Shown: positions 27,735 to 35,830 of the stretch, one piece after another
Layout of the letters: every line of letters begins with the position of its first letter
How positions within the stretch are numbered: the stretch's first letter is position 1
From: Amycolatopsis australiensis
GTDB taxonomy: Bacteria; Actinomycetota; Actinomycetes; Mycobacteriales; Pseudonocardiaceae
NCBI RefSeq assembly: GCF_900119165.1
Contig: NZ_FPJG01000006.1
Coordinates: 2,356,001-2,420,000, forward strand
Length of the DNA: 64,000 nucleotides
Direction: 5' to 3'
The notes under the pieces: model-generated
The model's input: only the letters and a program-made list of their open reading frames with translations
What the model was told of the DNA's origin: nothing
The model's database searches: none
Program-made: the position numbers and the translations under genes

Positions 27735-29141
27735 ATGCCCGACCGCCTCTCCGCGCTGGACGCCTCGTTCCTCTACGTCGAGGACCATGCGACACCGATG
27801 CACGTCGGCGGGGTGGCGATCTTCGAACGGCCGCGGTCCGGGTTCACCTACGCGCAGCTGCTGGACCTGATCGGGGCGCGGCTGGCGTTCCTGCCGCGCT
27901 ACCGGCAACGCGTCATGGAGGTGCCGGGCCATCTCGCGCGGCCGGTGTGGGTCGACGACGTCGACTTCGACCTGAGCTACCACGTCCGGCGCTCGGCGCT
28001 GCCCCAGCCGGGCAGTGACGAGCAGCTCTTCGACCTGGTCGCGCGGCTGATGTCGCGGCGGCTCGCGCCGGAGCGGCCGTTGTGGGAGGCGTACTTCATC
28101 GAAGGACTGGCCGGCGACCGGGTGGCGCTGGTGACCAAGACGCATCAGTCCGTTGTGGACGGTGTCGGCACGATCGAGCTCGGCCAGCTCATCCTCGACC
28201 CGGCGCCCGCCGAGCCGGAGCCGTTCGAGGACATCTGGACGCCGCGGCGCGAGCCGAGCCGCACGCAGCTGGTGCTGGACGCGATCAGCGAAGGCGTCCA
28301 GCGGCCCGGCGAGGTGGTGGAGAACGTGCGCTCGGCGGCGAACGACGCGGCCGCGGCGGCGGGCAAGCTCGCCGAGACGGTCGGCGGCGTCGCGACGACG
28401 CTGCGGACGCTGGTGAACCCGGCGCCGACCGGGCCGTTGAACGTCCGGGTGTCCGGCGGCCGCGTGTTCTCGGTGGTGCGCACGCGGCTGGAGGACTTCC
28501 GCAAGATCCGCGCGGCGCACGGCGGTACGGTCAACGACGTCGTCCTCGCGGCCATCACGGGCGCGCTGCGCGAGTGGCTGCTTTCGCGCGAGGAGTCGCT
28601 GACGCCGAACGCGACGATCCGCGCGCTGGTGCCGCTGGCGGTCCGCGACGCCGAGACGGCCGAGTACTCGACGCCGGCGCTGATCGGCAACCAGGTGGCC
28701 GCGTACCTGGTGGACCTGCCGGTCGGCGAGCCCAACCCGGTGCTGCGGCTGCAGCACGTCGGGCACGCGATGGCCGAGCACCTGGACTCGGGACGTCCGG
28801 TGACGGCGCGCGGGCTGCTCAAGGTCGGCGGTTTCGCCCCGGCGACCCTGCACTCGCTCGGCGCGCGGGCGGCGGGGTCGCTGTCGGGGCGGATCTTCAA
28901 CGTCATGGTGACCAATTCGCCGGGGCCGCAGGTGCCGATGTACGCGGGAGAGGCCAGACTGGTCGAGATGTTCCCGGTGATGCCGCTGATGCGCACCCAG
29001 GCGCTGGCGATCGGGGTGACGTCCTACCACGGAGGGGTCTACTTCGGACTGAACGGCGACCGGAAGGCCGCGTTCGACGTGGACCTCCTGGCCGGGATGA
29101 TCGAAGAGTCCCTGGAAGAGCTGAAGGGTGCGCACTGGTGA
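27735..29141 (+). CDS. WS/DGAT-family wax ester/triacylglycerol acyltransferase with altered active site
   Basis: 468 residues, normal for the family. The N-terminus SALDASFLYVEDHATPMHVG is the hallmark of WS/DGAT enzymes, which acylate diacylglycerol or alcohols with acyl-CoA. The active-site motif HHxxxDG reads H137-Q138-S-V-V-D142-G143, so the second, catalytic His is Gln. Later conserved blocks are present: GGTVNDVVLAAITGALR and NVMVTNSPGPQVPMY. M. tuberculosis has a homologue (Tgs3/Rv3233c-Rv3234c) at the same locus. The stop overlaps the next gene (GTGA). No Shine-Dalgarno is evident. Confidence 0.9.
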   Translation: MPDRLSALDASFLYVEDHATPMHVGGVAIFERPRSGFTYAQLLDLIGARLAFLPRYRQRVMEVPGHLARPVWVDDVDFDLSYHVRRSALPQPGSDEQLFDLVARLMSRRLAPERPLWEAYFIEGLAGDRVALVTKTHQSVVDGVGTIELGQLILDPAPAEPEPFEDIWTPRREPSRTQLVLDAISEGVQRPGEVVENVRSAANDAAAAAGKLAETVGGVATTLRTLVNPAPTGPLNVRVSGGRVFSVVRTRLEDFRKIRAAHGGTVNDVVLAAITGALREWLLSREESLTPNATIRALVPLAVRDAETAEYSTPALIGNQVAAYLVDLPVGEPNPVLRLQHVGHAMAEHLDSGRPVTARGLLKVGGFAPATLHSLGARAAGSLSGRIFNVMVTNSPGPQVPMYAGEARLVEMFPVMPLMRTQALAIGVTSYHGGVYFGLNGDRKAAFDVDLLAGMIEESLEELKGAHW

Positions 29142-29629
29142 GGGTCTATCTGCCTGCGACCATCGCGATGCTTCGCGAGCTGGAATCGACGGGCGAGTTC
29201 CGTGCCCGCAGCGGAACGGCGTTCGCGTTGACGCCCGCCTTGCGCGAGGCGTACGTGAGCGGCACGGACGAGGAGCTGGAGTACGCGGCCCTGCTGGACG
29301 CGGCGCGCGCCTCGCTGCGGCTGATCGCGGCGGAGGAGAAAGGCGAGCCGCGGCGGGTGGTGGTTTCGGCGGACGTGTCGGGTGTGACGCTGCGCCCGGA
29401 CCTGGACGCGCCCGTGGTCCGCATCGGAGGCCCGATCCCGCTGTCGGCGGTGGCGGCAATCCACGTGGACGCGCCCGAGGCGGCGGACGCGGTGGCCGCA
29501 GCGGCTGCGGTGATCGACGCGGCGGACCTCGGCGACCCGGACGCGGAGTTCGTGCTCGGCGACGCCGAGGACCACGAGCTGGCCTGGTACGCGCCGCAGG
29601 AGCTGCCGTTTTTGCTCGAGCTGTTGTGA
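29138..29629 (+). CDS. DUF6912/Rv3231c-like conserved protein
   Basis: 163 residues from GTG 29138, which overlaps the acyltransferase stop. It begins VRVYLPATIAMLRELE, and ends DAEDHELAWYAPQELPFLLE. Both ends are conserved in a family of about 165-residue actinobacterial proteins such as Rv3231c. It is acidic, soluble and without known motifs. Coupling to the acyltransferase suggests a shared task, but no function is known. Confidence 0.8.
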   Translation: MRVYLPATIAMLRELESTGEFRARSGTAFALTPALREAYVSGTDEELEYAALLDAARASLRLIAAEEKGEPRRVVVSADVSGVTLRPDLDAPVVRIGGPIPLSAVAAIHVDAPEAADAVAAAAAVIDAADLGDPDAEFVLGDAEDHELAWYAPQELPFLLELL

Positions 29630-29695
29630 GCTGAGCGGGGTTGTCCACAGGTGGGTGCGGTTGTGGACAACTTGGGGATGGACGGCTGATCCGGG

Positions 29696-30433
29696 TTACC
29701 CCACCTCGCCAGGCGGCGGTGCCTGGATCTCGACCGGCGCACCCCACTCCGAATACCGCGTGGTGATGCTCGCCTCCCCACGCAAAACCGGCGACAGATC
29801 CAGCACGATCTGCAACGGCCGATGCGCGTCGTCCAGCCACACCTGCACCGGGAACTTCCCACTCAGCTTGTCCGCCGAATCCGGCGGGAGGCCCGCCGGC
29901 AGGTCGGTTCCCAACCGCGCCAGGTCGAGGTCTATCCGGTAGTGCTCGGCCCGCACTCCGGCCAGCTCCGTGCGTTCCGCCGAGACGATCGTGCCCGCCG
30001 CGCGGATCTCCGACAGGCTGTGCGCCGGGTCGTTCTGGGCCGCCAGTTGCGTCAAGCTCGTCCCCAGCACCTGGGAAAACGGGTCGCTTCCGTCGGCCGC
30101 CACCGAGACCCATGGCTTGCCCTCGTCCCGGGAACCCTCCGGCACCTTCGCGTACAGCTTGCCCGCCACCTCGCGCAGCTCCATCGGCTCGCCGATGAAG
30201 TCCGTCGTCATCACCTGGGCCGTTCCGTCCGGGCCGAACCGGGCCTGGCCCTGGCTCTTCGACCGGACCTGGCCGACCGCGACGTCCGTCGCGAACTTCG
30301 CCGAGCCGCCGCTCCTCGTGGCCGCTGTCACGGCGTCCGCCAGCTGCCGCGCGTCGGCGAACGACGGTGGCGGCGGCGGGTCGGAACACGCGGCGAGCAG
30401 CAGGACCAGCAGCACCACGGCGGCTTTGCGCAT
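29696..30433 (-). CDS. LppX/LprAFG-like lipoprotein
   Basis: 245 residues. Lipobox LLLAAC with lipidated Cys16. The mature part alternates strands in the manner of LolA/LprG folds: LREVAGKLYAKVP, KPWVSVAADGSDP, LAGVRAEHYRIDLDLARLG, and VQVWLDDAHRPLQIVLDLSP. Homologues carry lipids or lipoglycans across the periplasm-like space. It is a paralogue of the next gene upstream on the same strand, sharing SVAADGSDPFSQ/ISADGTDPISQ and the WLD core. A hairpin lies between the two genes. Confidence 0.82.
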   Translation of the reverse strand: MRKAAVVLLVLLLAACSDPPPPPSFADARQLADAVTAATRSGGSAKFATDVAVGQVRSKSQGQARFGPDGTAQVMTTDFIGEPMELREVAGKLYAKVPEGSRDEGKPWVSVAADGSDPFSQVLGTSLTQLAAQNDPAHSLSEIRAAGTIVSAERTELAGVRAEHYRIDLDLARLGTDLPAGLPPDSADKLSGKFPVQVWLDDAHRPLQIVLDLSPVLRGEASITTRYSEWGAPVEIQAPPPGEVG

Positions 30434-30450
30434 GGCCAACGAAAACACAG

Positions 30451-30480
30451 CGGCTCCCCCGAACCCGTTCGGGGGAGCCG
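30451..30480 (-). terminator. Hairpin between the two lipoprotein genes
   Basis: 14-bp inverted repeat CGGCTCCCCCGAAC / GTTCGGGGGAGCCG with a very short loop. Read on the minus strand it is followed by CTGTGTTTTC. It lies after the first lipoprotein gene and just before the second. Confidence 0.8.
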
Positions 30481-30501
30481 CCGCCACTCAGCGTCGCCCG
30501 G

Positions 30502-31380
30502 TCAGCGACCGGCCTTCTTCATCAGCTCGCCGAGGTCGACGACCTGGTCGGCGGGCGGGGCCGTCACGTCGACCTGGGTGCCCCAGTCGCTGTACTTCAT
30601 CGTGAACTTCGACTCGCCCGCCGGCGCGCCCAGCGCCTGCATCATCGGGCCCTGGTCCATCGTGACCTGCACCGGCAGGTTGTCCTTGTCCAGCCACAGC
30701 TCGGCGGGCAGCTTGACGTCCTTGCCCTTGAGCATGTCGGTCAGCTTGCCGCGCGCGGCGGCCGGGACCTGGCTGGTGAACTGGTCGATCGCCTTCGCGA
30801 CGTCCATCTCCACCTTGTAGTGGTTGACCTGCTGGCCGTCCAGCTGCGTCTGGTCGGAGGAGATGATCCGGCCGGTCTTGGAGATCTGCTCCAGGATCTT
30901 GCTCGGGTCGCTCTGTTCGGCCGACTGCGACAGCGCGCTGCCCATGGCCTGCGAGATCGGGTCGGTGCCGTCGGCCGAGATCTTGGCCCACGACTTGTCC
31001 GTGCCCATCTGCTTCTGGTCCTCGGCGGGCAGCTTGATGTACATGACCTGGTCGACCATGCGCATCTCGGTGGTCTGGCCGGCCGCCGTGGTGGTCATCG
31101 AGAACCTGGTGTTGGCTCCGTCGAAGGCCATCGCGCCGGTCGCGCGCAGGGTCTGGCCCGCGGCCGAACCCTCCATGCTGAACTTCGCCGACTTGGACTT
31201 CTCGGTGCCCTGCTTGGACGCCGACGCCAGCTGGACCGCGTCGGTGAACGGCGAAGCGAGGCCGGCGGCCTGCGTCTGGCTGCCCGCGGCGGCCGGCTCG
31301 GCAGTGCCGGAGTTGCCGCTGCACGCCGTCAGCGTGAGCACCAGCGCGGCGCCCGCGGCGACCAGGGTGGTCTTGCGCAT
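30502..31380 (-). CDS. LppX/LprAFG-like lipoprotein, paralogue
   Basis: 292 residues from ATG 31380 with GAGGGGAA 4-5 nt upstream. Lipobox LTLTAC with Cys20, then a Gly/Ala/Gln-rich linker. The fold repeats the neighbour's pattern: MVDQVMYIKLPAED, KSWAKISADGTDP, LDGQQVNHYKVEMDVAKA, and AELWLDKDNLPVQVTMDQGP. Such LolA-like lipoproteins are thought to bind acylated lipids. Thr/Ser/Gln-rich composition and longer linker set it apart from its neighbour. The substrate is unknown. Confidence 0.85.
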   Translation of the reverse strand: MRKTTLVAAGAALVLTLTACSGNSGTAEPAAAGSQTQAAGLASPFTDAVQLASASKQGTEKSKSAKFSMEGSAAGQTLRATGAMAFDGANTRFSMTTTAAGQTTEMRMVDQVMYIKLPAEDQKQMGTDKSWAKISADGTDPISQAMGSALSQSAEQSDPSKILEQISKTGRIISSDQTQLDGQQVNHYKVEMDVAKAIDQFTSQVPAAARGKLTDMLKGKDVKLPAELWLDKDNLPVQVTMDQGPMMQALGAPAGESKFTMKYSDWGTQVDVTAPPADQVVDLGELMKKAGR

Positions 31381-31481
31381 CGAATTCCCCTCGGAGTCGG
31401 ATGTTCCCCTCGGCATATCGCCCGAACGGGCGAATGGTTACCACTGGGACGATGACGACCCGGCGACGGTTCCCGGTTGTC

Positions 31482-32504
31482 TCAGGACTCGGTGGCGCGG
31501 GTCACGTCGTGGCCGCCGCGCGAGGCCAGCAGCCGCCGCAGGGACGTGAGCCGTTCGGCGCTCGCCCGGCCTTCGGTGACGACGTCGTCGAGCGCGCAGT
31601 CCGGGTCTTCGGGCGGACCCAGGTGCCCGCACCCCGACGGGCACTCTTCGGCGGCTTCGGAGAACTCCTCGAAGGCGTCGACGATGTCGTCGGCGGTCAC
31701 GTGGGCCAGCCCGAACGACCGGACGCCCGGCGTGTCGATCACCCAGCCGCCGTCCGGCAGCGGCAGTGCCACCGCCGCGACGGACGTGTGCCGCCCCTTG
31801 CCGACCGCGCTCACCACGCCGGTGGCCAGCTCGGCGTCCGGGACCAGGCGGTTCACCAATGTCGACTTGCCGACCCCGGAGTGCCCGACCAGTGCCGTGA
31901 CGCGGTCTTTCAGCAGCTCCGCGAGGCCTTCCGGCTCCTCGTCGTAGCGGGTCACGATCGCCGGGATGCCGAGGCCCGCGTAGCTCGCGAGCAGCTCGTC
32001 CGGGCTGGCCAGGTCGGCCTTCGTCAGGCACAGCACCGGCTCGACACCGCCCGCGTAGCAGGCGACCAGGCAGCGGTCGATGAAGCCGGTGCGCGGCGGC
32101 GGGTCGGCGAGCGCGGTGACGATCAGTAGGCGCTCGGCGTTGGCGACGACCAGCCGTTCGTACGGGTCGGTGTCGTCGGCCGTGCGCATCAGGGAGCTGG
32201 TGCGCTCGTCGACGCGGACGATCCGGGCGAGCGTGTCCGGCTTGCCCGAGACGTCGCCGACCACGCCGACGCGGTCGCCGACGACCACCGGCGTGCGGCC
32301 CATCTCCCTGGCCCGCATTGCGGTGATCACCCGGGAGGGATCGGCGTCGATCGCGCACGTCCAGCGGCCGCGGTCCTTGCCGATGACCATGGCGCCGACG
32401 GCGTCAGCGTGCTCGGGACGGCGCTTGCTGCGGGGGCGGCTGCCCTTGCCGGGACGCACGCGGACGTCGGACTCGTCCAGCCTGCTCCAGTCGCTGCGCG
32501 CCAA
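31482..32504 (-). CDS. rsgA: Ribosome small-subunit-dependent GTPase RsgA
   Basis: 340 residues from TTG 32504, chosen because GGGAGGAGG lies upstream and the protein then starts ARSDWSRLDESDVRVRPG as in homologues. An OB-fold domain (about 25-100) precedes a circularly permuted GTPase: LTKAD (G4), VGHSGVGKSTL (G1), GKGRHTS (G2) and DTPGVRSFGL (G3). The C-terminal zinc knuckle has Cys/His residues in ECPSGCGHLG and CALDD. It assists late 30S maturation. In many actinomycetes aroA sits immediately upstream; here it does not. Confidence 0.95.
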   Translation of the reverse strand: MARSDWSRLDESDVRVRPGKGSRPRSKRRPEHADAVGAMVIGKDRGRWTCAIDADPSRVITAMRAREMGRTPVVVGDRVGVVGDVSGKPDTLARIVRVDERTSSLMRTADDTDPYERLVVANAERLLIVTALADPPPRTGFIDRCLVACYAGGVEPVLCLTKADLASPDELLASYAGLGIPAIVTRYDEEPEGLAELLKDRVTALVGHSGVGKSTLVNRLVPDAELATGVVSAVGKGRHTSVAAVALPLPDGGWVIDTPGVRSFGLAHVTADDIVDAFEEFSEAAEECPSGCGHLGPPEDPDCALDDVVTEGRASAERLTSLRRLLASRGGHDVTRATES

Positions 32505-32619
32505 AGGTGTCCTCCTCCCGTGCGCCGGTGCCACCCGAATGATCCCATGTCGCTCGCCACGGCCCTGGCCTGCGTGTAACGATGGCGTCCCGGACGTCTC
32601 CGGTACGAGGAGGTTGGCC

Positions 32620-33378
32620 ATGTGCGGCCGCTACGCCGCCACGAAGGACCCGGCGAAGCTGATCGAGGAGTTCGACGCGGTCGACCTCACCGAAGGCCAC
32701 GCGCGGACCGACTTCAACGTCGCGCCGACGAAGAACGTGGTCACGGTCGTGCAGCGGCACCCGCGTGACGAGGACGGCCAGGTCCTCGAGGACGAGCCCG
32801 CCGAGCGTTCGCTGCGGATGATGAAGTGGGGCCTGGTGCCGTTCTGGGCCAAGGACCCGTCGGTCGGCTCGCGGATGATCAACACGCGCGCCGAGACGGC
32901 CGCCGAGAAGCCCGCCTTCCGCCGTGCGCTCGTGTCGCGCCGCTGCCTGGTGCCCGCCGACGGCTGGTTCGAGTGGCGCCGCACCGGCAAGGAGAAGGAG
33001 CCGTTCTACATGACGCCGCCGGACGGCTCGTCGATCGCGTTCGGCGGGATCTGGGAGAGCTGGCGGCCGAAGGACGACGACAACGCGCCGCCGCTGATCA
33101 CGTTCTCGATCATCACGACCGACGCCACCGGGCAGCTCACCGACATCCACCACCGGATGCCGCTGATCGTGCCGCGCTCGCACTGGGACGGCTGGCTCGA
33201 CCCGGACCGCGAGGACGTCACGGACCTGCTGGTGCCCACGCCAGGCGACATCGTCGAGTCGCTGGAGCTGCGGCCGATCTCGAACCTGGTGAACAACGTC
33301 CGCAACAACGGGCCCGAGCTGCTGGAACGGGTCGAGCCCGCGCACGAGGGTGCCCTGTTCGACGTGCCGAAGTCATGA
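32620..33378 (+). CDS. SOS response-associated peptidase (YedK/HMCES family)
   Basis: 252 residues. After Met removal the catalytic Cys2 (MCGRYA) crosslinks to abasic sites in single-stranded DNA. Other conserved blocks are FNVAPT, MKWGLVPFWAKD, INTRAETAAEKPAFR, RRCLVPADGWFEW and the HHRMPLIV histidine. This is a full SRAP domain. AGGAGG lies before the ATG. It is divergent from rsgA and overlaps the next gene by 4 bp (ATGA). The orthologue in M. tuberculosis is Rv3226c. Confidence 0.95.
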   Translation: MCGRYAATKDPAKLIEEFDAVDLTEGHARTDFNVAPTKNVVTVVQRHPRDEDGQVLEDEPAERSLRMMKWGLVPFWAKDPSVGSRMINTRAETAAEKPAFRRALVSRRCLVPADGWFEWRRTGKEKEPFYMTPPDGSSIAFGGIWESWRPKDDDNAPPLITFSIITTDATGQLTDIHHRMPLIVPRSHWDGWLDPDREDVTDLLVPTPGDIVESLELRPISNLVNNVRNNGPELLERVEPAHEGALFDVPKS

Positions 33379-33983
33379 CCGCGGTCGAGATCGACACCGA
33401 GTACGGCCCGGCGCGGGTCTACCTGCACTGCGCGGAGGAGGGCGTGGCAGTGCTGATGCTCGGCCACGGCGCGGGCGGCGGGCTCGGGGCGAAGGACCTG
33501 GTGGCGGTGACGCGCGCGGCCCAGGCGGCGGGCGTGCACGTGGCACTGGTGGAGCAGCCCTACCGGGTGGCGGGCCGTCGCGCGCCGGCCCCGGCGAACC
33601 AGCTGGACACGGCGTGGCTGACGGTGGCGGACGAGCTGTCGGCCCGCTTCGACGACCTGCCGTTCGTGTTCGGCGGCCGCTCGTCGGGCGCCCGGGTGGC
33701 CTGCCGGACGGCGGCGGCAGGCCAGGCGGTGGCGGTGCTGTGCCTGGCGTTCCCGGAGCACCCGCCGGGCAAGCCGGAGAAGTCGCGCCAGCCGGAGCTG
33801 GACGCGGTGGAGGTGCCGGTGCTGGTGGTGCAGGGCGAGCGGGACCCGTTCGGCCGCCCGGCGGCGGGACCGCACCACGAGATCGTGCTGGTGGACGGCG
33901 ACCACAGCCTGGGCAAGGACCTGGACACGGTGTCCCGCGCGGTGACGGAGTGGCTGTCGCGGGTGCTGCGGCCGCTGACCTAG
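33375..33983 (+). CDS. Alpha/beta-hydrolase family protein (Tex30/KANL3-like)
   Basis: 202 residues with an alpha/beta-hydrolase core: LMLGHGAGGGLGAKDL at the oxyanion loop, nucleophile elbow FGGRSSGARVACRTA (Ser in GRSSG), acid region VLVVQGERDPFGRP and histidine in VDGDHSLGK. This matches the small hydrolase group related to Tex30/KANL3. The ATGA overlap with the SRAP gene suggests co-translation. Substrate unknown. Confidence 0.88.
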   Translation: MTAVEIDTEYGPARVYLHCAEEGVAVLMLGHGAGGGLGAKDLVAVTRAAQAAGVHVALVEQPYRVAGRRAPAPANQLDTAWLTVADELSARFDDLPFVFGGRSSGARVACRTAAAGQAVAVLCLAFPEHPPGKPEKSRQPELDAVEVPVLVVQGERDPFGRPAAGPHHEIVLVDGDHSLGKDLDTVSRAVTEWLSRVLRPLT

Positions 33984-33984
33984 G

Positions 33985-34461
33985 TCAGGCGCCGATCGGG
34001 GCGACCACCGCGCCGGTCAGCCGGACCAGGTCCGCCGGCGACAGCTCCACCTCGAGCCCGCGCCGGCCCGCTGAGCAGAACACCGTTTCGAACTTCTCCG
34101 CCGAGCTGTCGATCACCACCGGCAGGCGGCTGCGATGCCCCAGCGGTGAGATGCCGCCCAGCACGTAGCCCGTCGCCCGCTGCGCCGCCGCCGGGTCCGC
34201 CATCTTCGCCTTCTTGCCGCCCGCCGCCGCGGCCAGTGCCTTCAGGTCCAGCTGGCCCGTGACCGGGACCACGCCCACCGTCAGCCGGCCGTCCACCTCC
34301 GCCACCAGCGTCTTGAACACCCGGGCGCGGTCCAGGCCCAGCGCCTCCACCGCCTCCAGGCCGTACGACTCCGCCCGCGGGTCGTGGTCGTACGCGTGCA
34401 GCGTGTGCGCCACTTTCTGCTTCGTCAGCAACGCCGTCGCCGGGGTGCCCTTGCCAGCCAT
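33985..34461 (-). CDS. ybaK: Cys-tRNA(Pro) deacylase, YbaK family
   Basis: 158 residues, the family length. It begins [21 protein letters not shown]. Conserved YbaK features are [39 protein letters not shown] and [17 protein letters not shown]. It hydrolyses mischarged Cys-tRNA(Pro) in trans. It converges on the hydrolase gene with 1 bp between, and its start region lies 14 bp from the SigR-type promoter that fires in the opposite direction. Confidence 0.93.
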   Translation of the reverse strand: MAGKGTPATALLTKQKVAHTLHAYDHDPRAESYGLEAVEALGLDRARVFKTLVAEVDGRLTVGVVPVTGQLDLKALAAAAGGKKAKMADPAAAQRATGYVLGGISPLGHRSRLPVVIDSSAEKFETVFCSAGRRGLEVELSPADLVRLTGAVVAPIGA

Positions 34462-34474
34462 GGGCCGCAGTCTA

Positions 34475-34501
34475 GGGAATGCCCGCCCCGCCCGATCGGT
34501 T
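34475..34501 (+). promoter_or_regulatory. SigR/SigH-type autoregulatory promoter
   Basis: GGGAAT (34475-34480), an 18-nt spacer and GTT (34499-34501) match exactly the GGGAAT-N18-GTT consensus of thiol-stress sigma factors SigR (Streptomyces) and SigH (mycobacteria). It points at the sigma gene itself. A start site 7-10 nt after the -10 would fall at or next to the in-frame GTG at 34511. Confidence 0.88.
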
Positions 34502-34613
34502 GTACGGGGCGTGACCACGACGCTCGCTACCACACGCTCTCGCAGCCGCCGCCGCCCTGAGGCCCCGGCGAACCGCGGTGTGCCCGGCCCCCGCGTAAAC
34601 TCGGGTCCGCCGT

Positions 34614-34629
34614 ATGCGCGTACGCGCAT
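34614..34629. promoter_or_regulatory. 16-bp perfect palindrome before sigR
   Basis: ATGCGCGTACGCGCAT is a perfect palindrome 26 bp upstream of the TTG start. It could be an operator, or fold as a hairpin in the long SigR transcript. It is inside the frame of the predicted long isoform. Confidence 0.45.
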
Positions 34630-34654
34630 CGACGCCGAGCGGGAAGGGAACGGT

Positions 34655-35278
34655 TTGCCGAGCACGCAGAACTCAGCACCGGAAGAAGCGACCGAGGCGG
34701 AGCGCGCCGAGCGCTTCGAGCGGGACGCGATGCCGTTGCTCGACCAGCTGTACTCGGCCGCGATGCGGATGACCCGCAACCCCGCCGATGCCGAGGACCT
34801 GGTCCAGGAGACCTACCTGAAGGCCTACGCCGCGTTCGCCTCCTTCAAGGAGGGCACGAACCTCAAGGCGTGGATGTACCGCATCCTCACCAACACCTAC
34901 ATCAACGGCTACCGCAAGCGGCAGCGGCAGCCGGTGCAGCAGCCCACCGAGGAGATCACCGACTGGCAGATCGCCAAGGCGGAGAGCCACACCTCCAGCG
35001 GGCTGCGCTCGGCCGAGGTCGAGGCGATGGACAACCTGCCCGACACCGACGTGAAGGCCGCCCTCCAGAAGCTGCCCGAGGAGTTCCGGCTGGCCGTCTA
35101 CCTGGCCGATGTCGAGGGCTTCGCGTACAAGGAGATCGCCGAGATCATGGACACCCCGATCGGCACCGTGATGTCCCGCCTGCACCGGGGCCGCGCCCAG
35201 CTGCGCGACCTGCTCGCCGACGTCGCGCGGGAACGCGGGTTCATCCGGGGTGCCAAGGAGGAGGTGGCCGGGCGATGA
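34655..35278 (+). CDS. sigR: ECF sigma factor SigR/SigH, thiol-oxidative stress
   Basis: 207 residues from TTG 34655, with GGGAAGGGAA upstream. Region 2 is [20 protein letters not shown] ... [19 protein letters not shown]; region 4 is [20 protein letters not shown] with the helix-turn-helix [20 protein letters not shown]. It directs thioredoxin, thiol-buffer and protein quality genes and is held by the anti-sigma factor encoded next. The frame is open upstream to GTG 34511, and the SigR-type promoter places transcription there, so a 255-residue leaderless isoform is likely, as for sigma-R' of Streptomyces coelicolor. Confidence 0.95.
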   Translation: MPSTQNSAPEEATEAERAERFERDAMPLLDQLYSAAMRMTRNPADAEDLVQETYLKAYAAFASFKEGTNLKAWMYRILTNTYINGYRKRQRQPVQQPTEEITDWQIAKAESHTSSGLRSAEVEAMDNLPDTDVKAALQKLPEEFRLAVYLADVEGFAYKEIAEIMDTPIGTVMSRLHRGRAQLRDLLADVARERGFIRGAKEEVAGR

Positions 35279-35595
35279 ACGACATGTGCGAGGGCGCGTC
35301 CGACAAGGTCCGCTGCGAAGAGGCGCTGGCCGACATCTACCTGCTCCTCGACCGCGAGTGCAGCCCCGAGCGGGACGCCGCGCTGCGCGCCCACATCGAG
35401 GACTGCCCGCCGTGCCTCGAGGAGTACGGCATCGACGAGCACATCAAGCAGCTGCTCGCCCGCAAGTGCGGCGGCGACCACGCGCCGGCGGAACTGAAGA
35501 GCCGGCTGCGCGCGTCGATCCGCCAGACCGTCGCCACGCGTGGTGGCGTCACCGTCGAACGCACCGAAATCACCCTCGAGCAGCGTTCCGAATAG
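35275..35595 (+). CDS. rsrA: Zinc-containing redox-sensing anti-sigma factor
   Basis: 106 residues. The ZAS motif H-x3-C-x2-C is HIEDCPPC (residues 40-47), and an N-terminal Cys in KVRCEEA supplies the zinc ligand or disulphide partner used by RsrA/RshA. Oxidation forms a disulphide, releases zinc and frees SigR. The ATGA overlap with sigR fixes stoichiometry. A second Cys (MCEGAS) and CGGDH downstream are not conserved ligands as far as I know. Confidence 0.94.
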   Translation: MNDMCEGASDKVRCEEALADIYLLLDRECSPERDAALRAHIEDCPPCLEEYGIDEHIKQLLARKCGGDHAPAELKSRLRASIRQTVATRGGVTVERTEITLEQRSE

Positions 35596-35608
35596 CGCCT
35601 GAGCACGA

Positions 35609-35642
35609 CGAAGGCCCCCACTCGATCGGGTGGGGGCCTTCG
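35609..35642. terminator. Bidirectional terminator after sigR-rsrA
   Basis: 13-bp stem CGAAGGCCCCCAC / GTGGGGGCCTTCG with an 8-nt loop. It lies 13 nt after rsrA and 17 nt from the end of the minus-strand bL37 gene, so it can serve both. Confidence 0.85.
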
Positions 35643-35659
35643 TCATGCCGGACGCCGGA

Positions 35660-35734
35660 TCAGGCGTTGGGCTTCTTGCCGTGGTTCGCGCCGTTCTTCT
35701 TCCGGTCGCGACGCTTGCGGGCGCGCTTCGACAT
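35660..35734 (-). CDS. Ribosomal protein bL37 (24 residues)
   Basis: The minus strand encodes MSKRARKRRDRKKNGANHGK followed by KPNA and TGA. It starts at ATG 35734, with GAGGAG 5-6 nt upstream. The very basic sequence with NHGK(K/R)PN is that of bL37, the small actinobacterial 50S protein first seen in cryo-EM maps of the Mycobacterium smegmatis ribosome. It is too short for default gene finders. It converges on rsrA and diverges from the biotinyl protein gene. Confidence 0.9.
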   Translation of the reverse strand: MSKRARKRRDRKKNGANHGKKPNA

Positions 35735-35830
35735 GCTCACTCCTCGTCGTCAAAGGTTCCTGCTCAAGTGTGTCATGACGGTCCGTTCTGGTTGGATGGG
35801 GTGGTCAGGCCGAGCGTGAGGAGGGTGCCG

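Noticed and set aside
27734..27737. Head-to-head overlapping ATG codons (CATG) for the TrmH and acyltransferase genes
   Set aside because: The TrmH protein aligns with homologues from GTG 27700, so the minus-strand ATG at 27736 is probably not used.
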